A DNA stretch of 64,000 bases, from positions 1 to 64,000 of the forward strand of contig CAIUOG010000033.1 in assembly GCA_903900705.1 (NCBI GenBank), written 5' to 3'. The position numbers and the translations under genes are program-made. Every line of letters starts with the position of its first letter. Within the stretch, counting starts at the first letter, position 1. The notes beneath the pieces are model-generated. The model saw only the letters and a list, made by a program, of their open reading frames with translations. It did not search any database and had not been told where the DNA came from. Below, piece after piece: positions 1-11,006 of this stretch. The stretch comes from an uncultured Acidobacteriia bacterium (GTDB lineage Bacteria; Acidobacteriota; Terriglobia; Bryobacterales; Bryobacteraceae).

Positions 1-1868
1 GTCTTGAGACGGGCCTGGGCTTCGGGGCCGACGCGGGATTCGAGGCCCCAGCCACGGAACAGGAGAACGCCGGGGTTACCGCCGCGTCCGCCGGCGGCCA
101 TGGCGTTCGGGTCGTCGGAGTCTTTCAGTTCGCGCTGAAAGATCTCGGTCCAGAAGCTGGTGTCGTCATCCGGGAGCGACTTGAACTGCAGCAGTGCCCC
201 CGGATTGAAGTCTTTGTTCGAGACAAAATTGCTGGGTTTGTCAGTACGCTTCTTGGCCTTGGTTCCGTCCAGATCCTTGGCGGCAATGACTTTGTTTTCG
301 GCGTCAATCTCGTTTTTGGCGAGCATCACAGCGACGACGTCTTCCTGCATCTTGTCGGCCAGTTTCTGCGCTTCGGCCTGGGTGGGCGCGGGGCGCTTCA
401 TCATGGCAATCCACGCATCTTTGTTCTTGTACTTGTCGGTGGGTTTGGCCATGTATTTCACCCAGCGATCCAGCAGTTCGAAATCGAGGCGGCGGGATTC
501 GACCACCTGCGCCATTTCCTTTTTCACGGCCTTGTTTGTCACGTCGAACACGCCCATCAGGTAACTGGAAGTCTGGAAGGCGAGCGAGCGGGAAAGCTCG
601 TTCGACGTGTTCTGGTTCATTTCCTGGAGAATCTTCTGCTTCTCGTCGAGATCGTCCTGGAGTTTCGTGAATTCCGCCACAACCTTCATGGGCGCCTGCG
701 GGTATTCGTCGTAGATCGTATTGAAGAAGACACCGGCCAGAGCGTAATAGTCAGTCTGCGGAATGGGATCGTACTTGTGATCGTGGCAGCGGGCGCAGGC
801 GACGGTCAGGCCGAGGAAACCGCGGGTGACGGCGTCGACGCGATCATGGCGCTCATCGGCGCGGGTGACTTCGTTGGAGCCGTTGTCGTAATACCACGGG
901 CCGAGGCCGAGGAAGCCGGTAGCGGGCAGAGTCTTATAGCGGACCTTGGGGTCCATCAGATCGCCGGCGAGTTGGGCTTTGACGAACTGGTCGTAAGGGA
1001 GATCATCATTAAAGGCCTGTACGACCCAGTCGCGGTATGCCCAGGCGTTCGGATATGGCCGATAGCCGCGCGGGTTGGGATTCAGACTGCGGTAATCATC
1101 TTCGCCGTAACGGGCGACGTCCAGCCAGATGCGACCCCAGCGTTCCCCGTAATGTGGGGAGGCGAGCAGGCGGTCCACGACTTTGGCGAAGGCGTCGGCG
1201 GAGGTATCTTTTTCAAAAGCGGCGTACTCTTCGGGGGTGGGAGTCAGACCGGTGAGGTCCAGTGTGGCGCGCCGCAGCAGGTCATGCTTGTTGGCGGGGC
1301 CAACGGGGTGCAGCCCTTCCTGTTCGAGGCGCGCGAGCACGAAACGATCCAGAGATGTCTTCGACCACTTTGCATCCTTCACGGCGGGAAGAGCGGGCGT
1401 CTTCAGAGGGGTGAGCGACCAGAAGGCGCGGCGTTCCGGAGCGATGGTGTATTTGCCGGAACCGGATGAGATGGTGGGGGTGGAACTCTTCGGCCAGAGC
1501 GCGCCGGCTTTCACCCAGGCTTCGAGGTCGGCAATTTCCGAATCCTTCAACTTGTTGCCGGAGGGCATCTTGAGAGCGGGATCCACCTGACGCACAGCCT
1601 TGATCATGAGGCTGTTTTCCGGATCGCCGGGGACGACCGCCGTACCGCGCTTGCCGCCTTTTTTCATGGCCTCCAGACTATCGAGCCGCAGCCCTCCCAA
1701 CGCCGAACTGGTATGGCATCCAAAGCAGTTATTGGCAAGGATCGGCCGAATCCTGCTCTCAAAGAATTCCGGAGAGCCGGCTGCGCCGGTTTGAGACCAG
1801 GCAGTCTGTCCGGCAAGAGAGAGGAGACAAAGAGAAAAGACAGAGGCGGCGTTTTTCAGGAAAAGCAT
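1..1868 (-). CDS. PSD1-type secreted protein with cytochrome-c-like CxxCH motif, DUF1549/DUF1553 (C-terminus runs off the window)
   Basis: Manual minus-strand translation: MLFLKNAASVFSLCLLSLAGQTAWSQTGAAGSPEFFESRIRPILANNCFGCHTSSALGG...RWGRIWLDVARYGEDD...ACARCHDHKYDPI; no stop before window edge, so absent from ORF track. Confidence 0.88.
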   Translation of the reverse strand, partial: MLFLKNAASVFSLCLLSLAGQTAWSQTGAAGSPEFFESRIRPILANNCFGCHTSSALGGLRLDSLEAMKKGGKRGTAVVPGDPENSLMIKAVRQVDPALKMPSGNKLKDSEIADLEAWVKAGALWPKSSTPTISSGSGKYTIAPERRAFWSLTPLKTPALPAVKDAKWSKTSLDRFVLARLEQEGLHPVGPANKHDLLRRATLDLTGLTPTPEEYAAFEKDTSADAFAKVVDRLLASPHYGERWGRIWLDVARYGEDDYRSLNPNPRGYRPYPNAWAYRDWVVQAFNDDLPYDQFVKAQLAGDLMDPKVRYKTLPATGFLGLGPWYYDNGSNEVTRADERHDRVDAVTRGFLGLTVACARCHDHKYDPIPQTDYYALAGVFFNTIYDEYPQAPMKVVAEFTKLQDDLDEKQKILQEMNQNTSNELSRSLAFQTSSYLMGVFDVTNKAVKKEMAQVVESRRLDFELLDRWVKYMAKPTDKYKNKDAWIAMMKRPAPTQAEAQKLADKMQEDVVAVMLAKNEIDAENKVIAAKDLDGTKAKKRTDKPSNFVSNKDFNPGALLQFKSLPDDDTSFWTEIFQRELKDSDDPNAMAAGGRGGNPGVLLFRGWGLESRVGPEAQARLK

Positions 1869-2188
1869 AGACCCTTTGCGTAACGTTGAATGCGGCGGCG
1901 GAGAATTCAACAACAGTGAAAACCACTGTGAAAACGGCTGCGGAGACGTTTTGCAGGGAGGGACGACAGGGTGTCCGGCGGGCTTACTGAGCCTGAGATT
2001 CGCGCATTGAATCTTGATGCGAGGGTATCACAAATTCGGAAAATCAGTCAAACATCAAGACACCGCGGGGCGGTGATCGGTTACACTGAAATTTCCCCGT
2101 CTTGCCTGCTGGTCCCTGTCGGATTCGCCGGTTTCCCTCGTTCGGTCCTGAATTCAAATCTGCTCTCCTCTTTTAAGGTGCGAACCCT

Positions 2189-3361
2189 ATGCGTCTCGTC
2201 ACAGCTGCATTCTTAACGTGCATTACTTTCGCCGGTATCAGTCTGGCGGAGAAACCCGGCGACAAGCAGGCAAAACCGGCAAAAGCGCCCCTGGCTCCGA
2301 AGGCCGGAATCAAAACACCCGGCATTCAGTTGCCATTTGCCAGCCTGACTGCGGAAGCGACCATCGCTGCGGCGGATAAGCCGGCGTGGACCGCGTTTAT
2401 CGCGGATGGCGGCGGAGCCGGCGGTGGCGGTGGCGCACGGGGCGGAGGCGGTGGCGGACGCGGAGCAGGGGGCGGCGGTGGACGGGGCGGAGGCAGGGCC
2501 GGCGGCGGTGGCGCACCCGGAGCGGCGGCTGGCCCGACGGCGGGAAACCTTTACATTCCCGCGGCGGATAAGCTGGTGAAGATCGAGACCAAGGGCAACA
2601 AGGAATCGGGCGCGCTGGCGGGACTGAAGCAGCCGTGCGGTGGAATTCTCTCGGCGTTTGGGAGCCTTTGGGTCCCGACGTGCGGCGACAACGCACTGCA
2701 GCGCGTGGATGCGCGCAGTGGCAAGATTACAGCGACCATTACGTCGGGCGCAGCCAATATTAAGGGCTCCATCGCTGCGAGCACGGACAGTATCTGGCTG
2801 ATCACGGACACGAAAGAAACCGTTTCACGGATCGACCCGGAACAAAACGCGGTGGTGGGGGAATTCCGCGTGCCTGCGGGCTGTACGGGCCTGACTTTCG
2901 CGGAGACTTCGTTGTGGATGGCATGCCCGGAACAGAACAAGATCCTGCGGATCAATCCGGTGACGAACATTGTCGATAAACGCATTGAAGTCTCGGGCAG
3001 GCCGGTATTGATTGCGACCGGCGAGAGTTCCATCTGGGTGCTGTGCGCGAAGGATGGCAAGATAGACCGGATCGACCCGAAGACGGACAAGGTTTCGAAG
3101 ACGATTGACCTGCTGACGCCCGGCGCGGACGGCGGCATCGCTTTCAGCGACGGATTTCTATGGGTAACCGCGCCCGGCTTCCCCATCACCCGGATTGACC
3201 CCACGGCAGAGGCGGTGGCGCAACAGTTCTGGGGTGAGGGCGGCGGCTCTCTCACAGCAAGCGCCGGGGCGCTCTGGCTGACGAATCTGAGTGGCCCGAA
3301 TGCGGGCACGATCTGGCGAATTGACCCCAAGCTGATTCTCGCGACCATTTCGACGGAATAA
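2189..3361 (+). CDS. YVTN/Vgb-like beta-propeller repeat protein with Gly/Arg-rich insert
   Basis: Repeated SIWxx..xxRIDPxTxxV blades; signal-like N-terminus; GGGGGARGGGGGGRG tract. Confidence 0.8.
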   Translation: MRLVTAAFLTCITFAGISLAEKPGDKQAKPAKAPLAPKAGIKTPGIQLPFASLTAEATIAAADKPAWTAFIADGGGAGGGGGARGGGGGGRGAGGGGGRGGGRAGGGGAPGAAAGPTAGNLYIPAADKLVKIETKGNKESGALAGLKQPCGGILSAFGSLWVPTCGDNALQRVDARSGKITATITSGAANIKGSIAASTDSIWLITDTKETVSRIDPEQNAVVGEFRVPAGCTGLTFAETSLWMACPEQNKILRINPVTNIVDKRIEVSGRPVLIATGESSIWVLCAKDGKIDRIDPKTDKVSKTIDLLTPGADGGIAFSDGFLWVTAPGFPITRIDPTAEAVAQQFWGEGGGSLTASAGALWLTNLSGPNAGTIWRIDPKLILATISTE

Positions 3362-3364
3362 TTT

Positions 3365-4435
3365 ATGCAATTTAAATCACTTTTCAGGAACGCAGTATTC
3401 TTCACCGTGGGGGCTTCCCTGCCCCTGCTGGTGATGTACGGACAGCAGCAGGAGGCGGCGCCGGGACAACCCCAGGGACAGCCTCCGGCGAATCCTGAAG
3501 CGGCGCCGAAGAAGAAAGGTCCCCGTCGCCCGCCGCCTCCCGGCGTCAGCACCCCAGGAGTGAAGCGGGAGATGGCGACCATTACGCCCACCGCGGTGTT
3601 TACTACCGGAGGCACGCCGGACTGGCAGGTTTTGACCGCGGATGCGGTTTGGGTGGCCAACGGGCCGATGAATACGATCCACAAACTCGATCCGAAGACG
3701 AATCAGATTGCGGCCACCGTTGAGGTTGGGAAGAAGCCTTGTTCCGGGCTGACGGAAGGTTTTGGGAGCATCTGGGTCCCCAACTGCGGCGATAAGAAGC
3801 TGAGCCGCGTGGATGAGAAAACGAACACGGTCACGGCGACGCTTCCGGTGGGACCCGCGGAAAGCGAAGGCGGCATTGCGGCGAGCGAGGACGCGGTCTG
3901 GCTGGTGACAGTGCCGGACGGGAAACTCTCGCGGATCGATCCGAAGACGAACACAGTGGTGGCACAGGTGGAAGTGCCGGCGGGTTCGGCGGCAGTGGTT
4001 TACGGCGATGGCGCGGTCTGGGTGACAACGCCCAAGGCCAACATGCTCACCCGGGTGGACGCGAAGACGAATAAAGTGACGGATTCGATTGAGACGGGTC
4101 CGGGACCGCGTTTTGTGACTTTTGGCGGCGGCGCGGTGTGGACGTTGAATCAGGGCGACGGCACAGTTTCACGCGTGGATACGAAGACGCGGAAGGTTGT
4201 GGCGAACATCGAAGTCGGTATTCCGGGCACAGGTGGCGAGATTGCCTATGGGTTCGGACATGTGTGGGCGACGGTGTTCCAGATTCCGATTTCGGAGATT
4301 GACCCGGAAACGAATAAGGTGGTCCGGCAGTGGACGGGCAATGGCGGCGATTCAATTCGCGCGGGGCACGGGTCTGTCTGGCTGTCGAATCTGCGGGACC
4401 ACAACGTCTGGCGGATTGATCCGAAGTTGTTCTAA
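3365..4435 (+). CDS. YVTN/Vgb-like beta-propeller repeat protein (tandem paralog)
   Basis: Repeated AVWVxxxxxxxxxxRVDxKTNKV blades; starts 3 bp after the previous stop. Confidence 0.82.
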   Translation: MQFKSLFRNAVFFTVGASLPLLVMYGQQQEAAPGQPQGQPPANPEAAPKKKGPRRPPPPGVSTPGVKREMATITPTAVFTTGGTPDWQVLTADAVWVANGPMNTIHKLDPKTNQIAATVEVGKKPCSGLTEGFGSIWVPNCGDKKLSRVDEKTNTVTATLPVGPAESEGGIAASEDAVWLVTVPDGKLSRIDPKTNTVVAQVEVPAGSAAVVYGDGAVWVTTPKANMLTRVDAKTNKVTDSIETGPGPRFVTFGGGAVWTLNQGDGTVSRVDTKTRKVVANIEVGIPGTGGEIAYGFGHVWATVFQIPISEIDPETNKVVRQWTGNGGDSIRAGHGSVWLSNLRDHNVWRIDPKLF

Positions 4436-4440
4436 AAGAC

Positions 4441-4472
4441 GAAGAGGGCGGGCGGAAACGCCCGCCCTCTTC
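4441..4472. terminator. Bidirectional hairpin terminator between convergent genes
   Basis: Perfect 14-bp stem GAAGAGGGCGGGCG / CGCCCGCCCTCTTC with GAAA loop between convergent stop codons. Confidence 0.8.
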
Positions 4473-5613
4473 AGGCTCGCAGATGTAGTTCGGCCATTTC
4501 GCCTTCGGGTGCGGTAGACATGAAGCCTCGCGGCAGGCCGGCTAATTCCTCAATATCGCCCGCATTCAGGCCCAACTCCGTAACGATTGCGTAGCGATCC
4601 CGAGGACCCCCATCCACCAGCAGGCGGATACTGCGGGCGAGCAGACGGGGATTTTCGAGTTCCGCATCTTCCTCCCTCGGTTCCGATGTTTTCCAACCCC
4701 TGCGCACAAGATTGACGGTGGCGCGCCGGACCTGATCCGGATCAAACAGACCGAGTTCCCCACAGCGGCTCACCATCACAGATACGGGGCATCGCCAGTG
4801 CTTCTTGAGCGTGAGCAGCGCATCAATGGTGGGGGCCCAGACTTCCTGGGGAAAGACCGCGGCGGGCAGCAGGAGCGCGCGGGCGAAGCGGTCGGCCTGG
4901 GTTTCGAGATGGCGATGCGCGTCGGAATCCTCAATGGTGAAGTCATCCAGATGGCGGTGCATGACGAGGTGGCCAAGTTCACGGGCTGCGTGATAGCGGA
5001 GCCAACTGAGGCGAGGCTCATCGGAGCCCAGTAGTACATAGGGAATGCCGGCCTCAAAGAGAGAGCAGGAACCTTCGAGATCGGGCTCCATGGGGCAGCG
5101 CGAGACGATGCAGCCGCGCGCTTCCAGGAACTGGATCACGTTTGCCAGAGGGCCGGTGCCGAGGCCGAGAAGCCGTCGGAACTCGACCGCGAGCTGCTCG
5201 ACATCATCAAGGGCGGCATCGGGCGCGAGCGGGAAAGCCGGGAGCGCGACCTCGGGGAGTGCGACGAGTTTGCCGACGTAGAGCGCAATCTCTTTGAGCC
5301 AGCCGAGGCGGCGTTCGGCGCGGAGGCGGGCCTGTCTGGCGGGCACGCGGGCTGCTGCGAGAGGGTGGCGAAAGAACGCCCCTTTGCTGCTGAAACGCGG
5401 GGGATTCCGCAGGAAAAAGCGTTCCGGCAGCGACAGAGCGCCGCACAGCAGAGCGAGCGCCTCCGGGCTGGGCGACTGGCGGCCCTGCTCGTAATGAGAA
5501 ATACTTTGTGATTTAATTCCTGTCGCTTCCGAGAGCGAAGTCTGCGTCAGACCTCTGGCCTCACGCGCCTCCGTCAGTCGTCCGGCGACAAACCCAGGGG
5601 TGCCGGTTCGCAT
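4471..5613 (-). CDS. XRE-family regulator fused to ImmA/IrrE-like (COG2856) domain
   Basis: N-terminal HTH (GLTQTSLSEATGIKSQSISHYEQGRQSPS) and C-terminal ARELGHLVMH segment resembling ImmA/IrrE HExxH. Confidence 0.85.
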   Translation of the reverse strand: MRTGTPGFVAGRLTEAREARGLTQTSLSEATGIKSQSISHYEQGRQSPSPEALALLCGALSLPERFFLRNPPRFSSKGAFFRHPLAAARVPARQARLRAERRLGWLKEIALYVGKLVALPEVALPAFPLAPDAALDDVEQLAVEFRRLLGLGTGPLANVIQFLEARGCIVSRCPMEPDLEGSCSLFEAGIPYVLLGSDEPRLSWLRYHAARELGHLVMHRHLDDFTIEDSDAHRHLETQADRFARALLLPAAVFPQEVWAPTIDALLTLKKHWRCPVSVMVSRCGELGLFDPDQVRRATVNLVRRGWKTSEPREEDAELENPRLLARSIRLLVDGGPRDRYAIVTELGLNAGDIEELAGLPRGFMSTAPEGEMAELHLRA

Positions 5614-5858
5614 AGCTCAGAGCGAGGACAGACCAGCTACGGGAAAAGAGAAAAACGCTACGTTCCGCATCACAATAGCCTCCGGAAATCGAAATGAATG
5701 AATGGGAGGTTACACGTGAACCAGGGCCGGGAACAGGGGTGCCGCAGTGCAGTGACGGGGTCAGGCTGACAGGAGCTTCCCTACATTGTTGGTCGATGAG
5801 GGGCAAAAAGTCAAACTAATTGACGCGGAATGGCGTTAATGCCCGGTGAATTCGGGCT

Positions 5859-7535
5859 TCAGGCGCGGCGGCTCAGATATTGCCGCCAGCCACCGAGGGA
5901 GGTGATCTCGGTGGCGTCTTCGAGGACCCAGGGCTCGCAGACGAAGGATTTCACTTTACGTCCGCTGGCGAGGGTGCAGGTGCCGATGGCGAGTGGCGGC
6001 GGAACGGCGGCGACGAAGTTTCCGAATGTACTGGCGGGCACAGCCCAGACTTCGATGTCGATAGCCGCGCCGCCTGAGAGGGTAAATTCGAGGCCGGGCT
6101 TTGGCGGAACCGTGCCGGCGAGCGCGTAAAGCTTGTAGTTCGGCGAAGTCTGGCAGGCTTCGATGAGGAAGGCTCCGGCAGAGGTGAGCTGGTGGTTGAG
6201 AGGCTGGCCGGTGAGGTGCGCGCCACAGACGGCGAGAGGCACGTAGCCATCGGGACAGTAAGGCTGGCTGCGGGCGGCGGTGTTGAGCAGGGCTTCGTCG
6301 GACCAGGCGGGACCGATGAGTGTGACGCCAAACGGGATGCCGTTGGAACGCATGCCGGCCGGGATGGCGAGAGCGGCGAGGTCGAGCAGGTTGACGAAGT
6401 TTGTGTAGTAGCCGAGGTTGGTGTTCAGGGCGAGGGGTTCGGCGGCAACTTCCTCGTGGGTGTAAGCGGCGCCGGCGGTGGGGAGGAGCATGAAATCCAT
6501 GCGCTTCCATTCGCGTTCAGCGCGGCGGGCGAGGTCGGCCAGTTTGTAGGTGGCGTTGAAGGCGTCCACCGCGGAGATGGAGCCGGCTTTCAGGATGATT
6601 TTCGCGGTGACGGGGTGCAGCGCGTTGGGGTGGTCCGCGACGAAGTCTTTGATGGCGGCGAGACGCTCGGCAACCCAGGGCCCGGAGTAAAGCAACTGGG
6701 CGGCATCGCGGAAGGGAGTGAAGTCAAAAACGACGGCCTTGCCGCCCTTCTTTTCGAAGCGGCAGATGGCGTCTTTGTAGAGCTTGCGGGCCGAGTCGTC
6801 GCCGAAGAACTGCAGCATGTCGTCGGCGGGAACGCCGAAGCGGAAGCCGGACTCGCGCCAGGCCTTTTTCTGGCCGGTGGGGCGGGAGTAGGGGTCGTCG
6901 TGATCGTAGCCTTCGGCGATTTCGAGAATACGGGCGGCAGTGGCGAGATCGTCAGCAAAGATGGAAACGCAGTCGAGCGTGCGGCAGGCGGGGACGACAC
7001 CCGAAGTGCTGAGAGCGCCTTTGGTGGGCTTGAGGCCGATGATGTTGTTGAAAGACGCGGGGATGCGGCCCGAACCAGCGGTGTCTGTGCCGAGAGCGAA
7101 GTCGACCAGGCCGGCGGCGACGGCGACGGCGGAACCGGAACTGGAGCCACCGGAAATGTAGCGGTTATCAAAGACGCTGGAACAGGCGCCGTAGGGGGAA
7201 CGGGTGCCGACCAGGCCGGTTGCAAACTGGTCGAGATTAGTCTTGCCAACGGGAATCGCGCCGGCCGCCATGAGTTTTTCGACCACCGTGGCGGAGCGTT
7301 CGGGAACGAAAGAGAATTCGGGACAGCCGGCGGTGGTGGGAACATCGGCGAGGTCGATGTTGTCTTTGATGGCAAAGGTCATGCCATAGAGGGGGTAGGC
7401 ATCGCTGGGCGGGCCGAGGGCTTCGAGGCGGGCAAGGCTCTCTTCCTCCGGCACGAGATGAATCCAGACGGGCTTTTCACCCATTTCGCGGATGCGACGG
7501 TAGGTCGCGCGAATTGCATCGGCTGTAGCGTGCAT
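5859..7535 (-). CDS. atzF: Allophanate hydrolase (amidase-signature)
   Basis: Amidase signature GGSSSGSAVAVAAGLVDFALGTDTAGSGRIPA; AtzF-type C-terminal domain; next to urea-carboxylase-type gene. Confidence 0.92.
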   Translation of the reverse strand: MHATADAIRATYRRIREMGEKPVWIHLVPEEESLARLEALGPPSDAYPLYGMTFAIKDNIDLADVPTTAGCPEFSFVPERSATVVEKLMAAGAIPVGKTNLDQFATGLVGTRSPYGACSSVFDNRYISGGSSSGSAVAVAAGLVDFALGTDTAGSGRIPASFNNIIGLKPTKGALSTSGVVPACRTLDCVSIFADDLATAARILEIAEGYDHDDPYSRPTGQKKAWRESGFRFGVPADDMLQFFGDDSARKLYKDAICRFEKKGGKAVVFDFTPFRDAAQLLYSGPWVAERLAAIKDFVADHPNALHPVTAKIILKAGSISAVDAFNATYKLADLARRAEREWKRMDFMLLPTAGAAYTHEEVAAEPLALNTNLGYYTNFVNLLDLAALAIPAGMRSNGIPFGVTLIGPAWSDEALLNTAARSQPYCPDGYVPLAVCGAHLTGQPLNHQLTSAGAFLIEACQTSPNYKLYALAGTVPPKPGLEFTLSGGAAIDIEVWAVPASTFGNFVAAVPPPLAIGTCTLASGRKVKSFVCEPWVLEDATEITSLGGWRQYLSRRA

Positions 7536-10500
7536 TTATGCCTCCGGTCTGACGAAGAGCAGGCTTTGACCTGCGGCCACCTGTGCGCCCTGGGCGCAGA
7601 GAACTTCCACGACAACGCCGGCATGCGGAGTGGCCACCGCGATTTCCATTTTCATGGACTCGACGACGACCAGGCGCTGCCCGGCTTCCACACGATCCCC
7701 GGCTTTCACGGCGAGGTGCCAGACGCTGGCGTGCGCGGGGGACTTGAGGGCCCGGCAGCCAGGCGGGACGGGCGCTTCGGCGACGGGCGCGGCGTCCTCC
7801 GCCACCTCGATTTCGCGATCAAGATTGGCGGCGCGCCAGCGATCGCGTTCGGCTTCGAAGGCGGCCTGCTGGTTTTGTTTGAAGGCGTGGGTTTCGCCGC
7901 GGATGCCATCGAGAAAAGCATGGTAGTCGCGCAGATTGAACTGCTGCTCCTGAATATCGAGTTCGAAGCGACCGTGCGGGAAGCGATCCCGCATATCGAG
8001 GAGCTCTTCGGCGCTGACGGGGTAGAAGCGAATCTGGTCAAAGAAGCGCAGGAGCCAGGGGTGGCCGGGGGTGAACTCTTTGGTGGTCCGGTAGGTGTTC
8101 CACATCTGAACGGTGCGACCGACGAACTGGTAGCCGCCAGGACCTTCCATGCCATAGACACAGAGGTATGCACCCCCGATGCCGACGGAGTTTTCCGCAG
8201 TCCAGGTGCGGGCCGGGTTGTATTTCGTGGTGACCAGGCGATGCCGCGGATCGAGCGGGGTGGCGACCGGCGCGCCAAGGTAGACGTCGCCCAGGCCGAG
8301 GACCAGGTAGCTTGCGCCGAAAACGATTTTGTAGACGTCTTCAATGGATTCGAGGCCGTTGATGCGGCGGATGAATTCGATATTGCTGGGGCACCAGGGA
8401 GCGTCCGGCCGGACGGAGCGCATGTATTTTTCGATAGCGAGGCGGGTGGCCGGGTCATCCCAGGACAGCGGGAGGTTGACGATACGCGTGGGGATGACAA
8501 GGCCGTCGAGATCAGGCAGGGCGGCCTCGGCGCGGTCGAGAAGCGTGAGCAATTCAGCGCGGCTCAGGCTGCCGGAATCGTAGTGAACCTGGAGGGAACG
8601 GATGCCGGGGGTGAGATCGATAATCCCGTTGGGCTGCTCGCGTTCGAACCAGGCGAGGAGTTCCTGGACACGGAAGCGGAGGTTGAGATCGAGAACGGGT
8701 TCGCCGTATTCGATGAGCAGGTAGCGGTCGCCGGAGGCGCGGCAGACCATGCCGGGAGCGACGCCTTTGACGATTGCCTCTTCCTGGTTGAGGCGGATGA
8801 AGCGGATGGAGTCGCCGGGGCGCAGCTGGCCCATCTTCCAGAGTTCGTCATGCGCGATGACGGCGGGGCAGACGAAGCCGCCGAGGCTGGGGCCATCGGG
8901 ACCGAGGATGACGGGCATGTCACCAGTGAAGTCGATTGCGCCGATGGCGTAGGCGTTGTCGTGGATGTTGGAAGGGTGCAGGCCAGCTTCGCCACCGTCG
9001 CGGCGGGCCCACTGTGGTTTGGGGCCGATGAGTCGGACGCCGGTGCGACTGGAGTTGTAGTGGACCTTCCACGAAGTGCTGAAGAAGGTCCGGATGTCTT
9101 CGGGAGTGAAGAATTCGGGCGCGCCGTGAGGCCCGTAGATGACGCCGATTTCCCAGTGATTGGTGAATTCCGGGATGGAGACGGAGGGCACGGGCTTGCC
9201 GGCGCGATTGCCGAGATGGAGAATGTCACCGGTGCGGAGAGCGCGGCCGGCGTGCCCGCCGAAGCGACCGAGAGTGAAGGTACTGGCGCTGCCGAGATAG
9301 ACGGGGATGTCAAGCCCGCCCTCGAAGAGAATATAGGCGCGCGCGCCGGGGCCTTCGGTTTGCAGGAGTTCGAGAACGGAGCCTGGGTGAACGGGAACAG
9401 GCGTCCAGCGGGGAATCGGTTTGCCATCGAGCGAGGCCTGATAATCAGCGCCTGTGACCGCGATGACGGTCTGGCAGTTGAACCGGAGGGTGGGTCCGGT
9501 GACGGTGATTTCAAGGCCGGGAGCGCCTGCTTCATTGCCTAACAACTGGTTGCCGAGGCGGAAGGAGAGCGCGTCCATGGGGCCGGAGGGCGGGACACCG
9601 ACGTTCCAGTAGCCGAGTCGCGCGGGGTGATCCTGCACGGTGGTCATGGTGCCGCCATCAAGGATTTCGAGCGAGCGGGCGTAGTAGTGGAACGTGTTCA
9701 GGAAGCTGGTGGTGACGCCCCCGCCGGCGAATGCAGGGCTGGCGGCGACCTGGGCGAGGTAGTTCAGGTTGGTTTCAATGCCGGCGAAGCGGGTTTCGCC
9801 GAGTGCGGCGGAGAGCCTGGCGATGGCCGTGGGGCGGTCGTCCGCGCGGACGATGATTTTGGCTAAGAGAGGGTCGTAAAAAGGCGTGACTTCAGTGCCG
9901 CGTTCGACCCAGGTTTCGATGCGGGCGGCAGGGGAGAAGTCGGCCTGGGTGAGCAGGCCGGAACTGGGCTGAAAGTTTTTGCCGGGGTCTTCGGCATAGA
10001 CGCGAACCTGAATCGAAGCGCCTTGATTGGCGGGTTTGGCGGGCAGGGGCTCGCCGGCGGCGATGCGGACCATCCATTCGACAAGGTCCGTACCGGTGAC
10101 TTCTTCGGTGACACCGTGTTCGACCTGAAGGCGGGTGTTGACTTCGAGGAAATAGAAGCGCGCGGCATCGGCATCGTAAACGAATTCGACGGTACCGGCG
10201 GAGCGATAGTTCACGGCCTGGCCGAGGCGAACGGCGCAGGCGAGCAGTTCGGCCCGGAGCTCTTCGGTGAGGCCGGGGGCGGGCGTTTCCTCGATCACCT
10301 TCTGGTTACGGCGCTGCACGGAGCAATCGCGTTCGCCGAGTTCGATAACATGACCGCGACCATCGCCAAAGAGCTGAACTTCGATGTGGCGGGCACGGGA
10401 CACGAACTTTTCCAGATAAATTCCACCATCTTTGAAACTGGCGCGACTGGTGCGTTCCACCGAGGCCCACGCTTCCGCCACTTCATGCAGTTCGCGGCAT

Positions 10501-11006
10501 AAGCGCATGCCGATGCCACCACCGCCCGCGGTGCTTTTCAGCATGACCGGGAGGCCGATGCGCTCCGCTTCGCGCAAAGCTTCTTCGGCGCCTGAGAGCA
10601 GACCGGTGCCAGGCAGAAGAGGTCCGCCGTTGGCTGCGGCCAGGGCGCGGGCGGTGTGCTTGAGGCCGAAATCGCGCATCTGGGACGGGGTGGGCCCGAT
10701 GAAGGCGATACCGGCGGCTTCGCAGGCTTCGGCAAACTCCGCATTCTCGCTGAGGAAGCCATAGCCGGGGTGGATGGCTTCCGCACCGGTGGCTTTGGCT
10801 GCTTCGAGAACCTTGGATATGTCGAGGTAGCTTTGGGTGGCGGGCGCGGGGCCCAGCAGGACGGCTTCTTTGGCCTGCAGGACATGCAGGGAATGGCGGT
10901 CGGCTTCGGAATAGACGGCCACCGAGGCGATGCCCATGCGATCCAGCGTGCGGATCACACGACAGGCAATTGCGCCCCGGTTGGCGATGAGAACCTTTTT
11001 AAACAT
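7536..11006 (-). CDS. Urea carboxylase family biotin enzyme (possibly guanidine carboxylase)
   Basis: Biotin carboxylase N-terminus ([25 protein letters not shown]), KipI/KipA-type carboxyltransferase domains, C-terminal biotinyl motif [11 protein letters not shown]. Confidence 0.93.
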   Translation of the reverse strand: MFKKVLIANRGAIACRVIRTLDRMGIASVAVYSEADRHSLHVLQAKEAVLLGPAPATQSYLDISKVLEAAKATGAEAIHPGYGFLSENAEFAEACEAAGIAFIGPTPSQMRDFGLKHTARALAAANGGPLLPGTGLLSGAEEALREAERIGLPVMLKSTAGGGGIGMRLCRELHEVAEAWASVERTSRASFKDGGIYLEKFVSRARHIEVQLFGDGRGHVIELGERDCSVQRRNQKVIEETPAPGLTEELRAELLACAVRLGQAVNYRSAGTVEFVYDADAARFYFLEVNTRLQVEHGVTEEVTGTDLVEWMVRIAAGEPLPAKPANQGASIQVRVYAEDPGKNFQPSSGLLTQADFSPAARIETWVERGTEVTPFYDPLLAKIIVRADDRPTAIARLSAALGETRFAGIETNLNYLAQVAASPAFAGGGVTTSFLNTFHYYARSLEILDGGTMTTVQDHPARLGYWNVGVPPSGPMDALSFRLGNQLLGNEAGAPGLEITVTGPTLRFNCQTVIAVTGADYQASLDGKPIPRWTPVPVHPGSVLELLQTEGPGARAYILFEGGLDIPVYLGSASTFTLGRFGGHAGRALRTGDILHLGNRAGKPVPSVSIPEFTNHWEIGVIYGPHGAPEFFTPEDIRTFFSTSWKVHYNSSRTGVRLIGPKPQWARRDGGEAGLHPSNIHDNAYAIGAIDFTGDMPVILGPDGPSLGGFVCPAVIAHDELWKMGQLRPGDSIRFIRLNQEEAIVKGVAPGMVCRASGDRYLLIEYGEPVLDLNLRFRVQELLAWFEREQPNGIIDLTPGIRSLQVHYDSGSLSRAELLTLLDRAEAALPDLDGLVIPTRIVNLPLSWDDPATRLAIEKYMRSVRPDAPWCPSNIEFIRRINGLESIEDVYKIVFGASYLVLGLGDVYLGAPVATPLDPRHRLVTTKYNPARTWTAENSVGIGGAYLCVYGMEGPGGYQFVGRTVQMWNTYRTTKEFTPGHPWLLRFFDQIRFYPVSAEELLDMRDRFPHGRFELDIQEQQFNLRDYHAFLDGIRGETHAFKQNQQAAFEAERDRWRAANLDREIEVAEDAAPVAEAPVPPGCRALKSPAHASVWHLAVKAGDRVEAGQRLVVVESMKMEIAVATPHAGVVVEVLCAQGAQVAAGQSLLFVRPEA

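Noticed and set aside
5810-5824. GTCAA-N5-TTGAC inverted repeat upstream of the XRE gene
   Set aside because: Five-bp arms are too short to distinguish from chance, and it is ~200 bp from the start codon.
6192-9542. 1116-aa plus-strand ORF
   Set aside because: Antisense to allophanate hydrolase and urea carboxylase, both with clear family motifs; low-complexity GC-rich shadow ORF.
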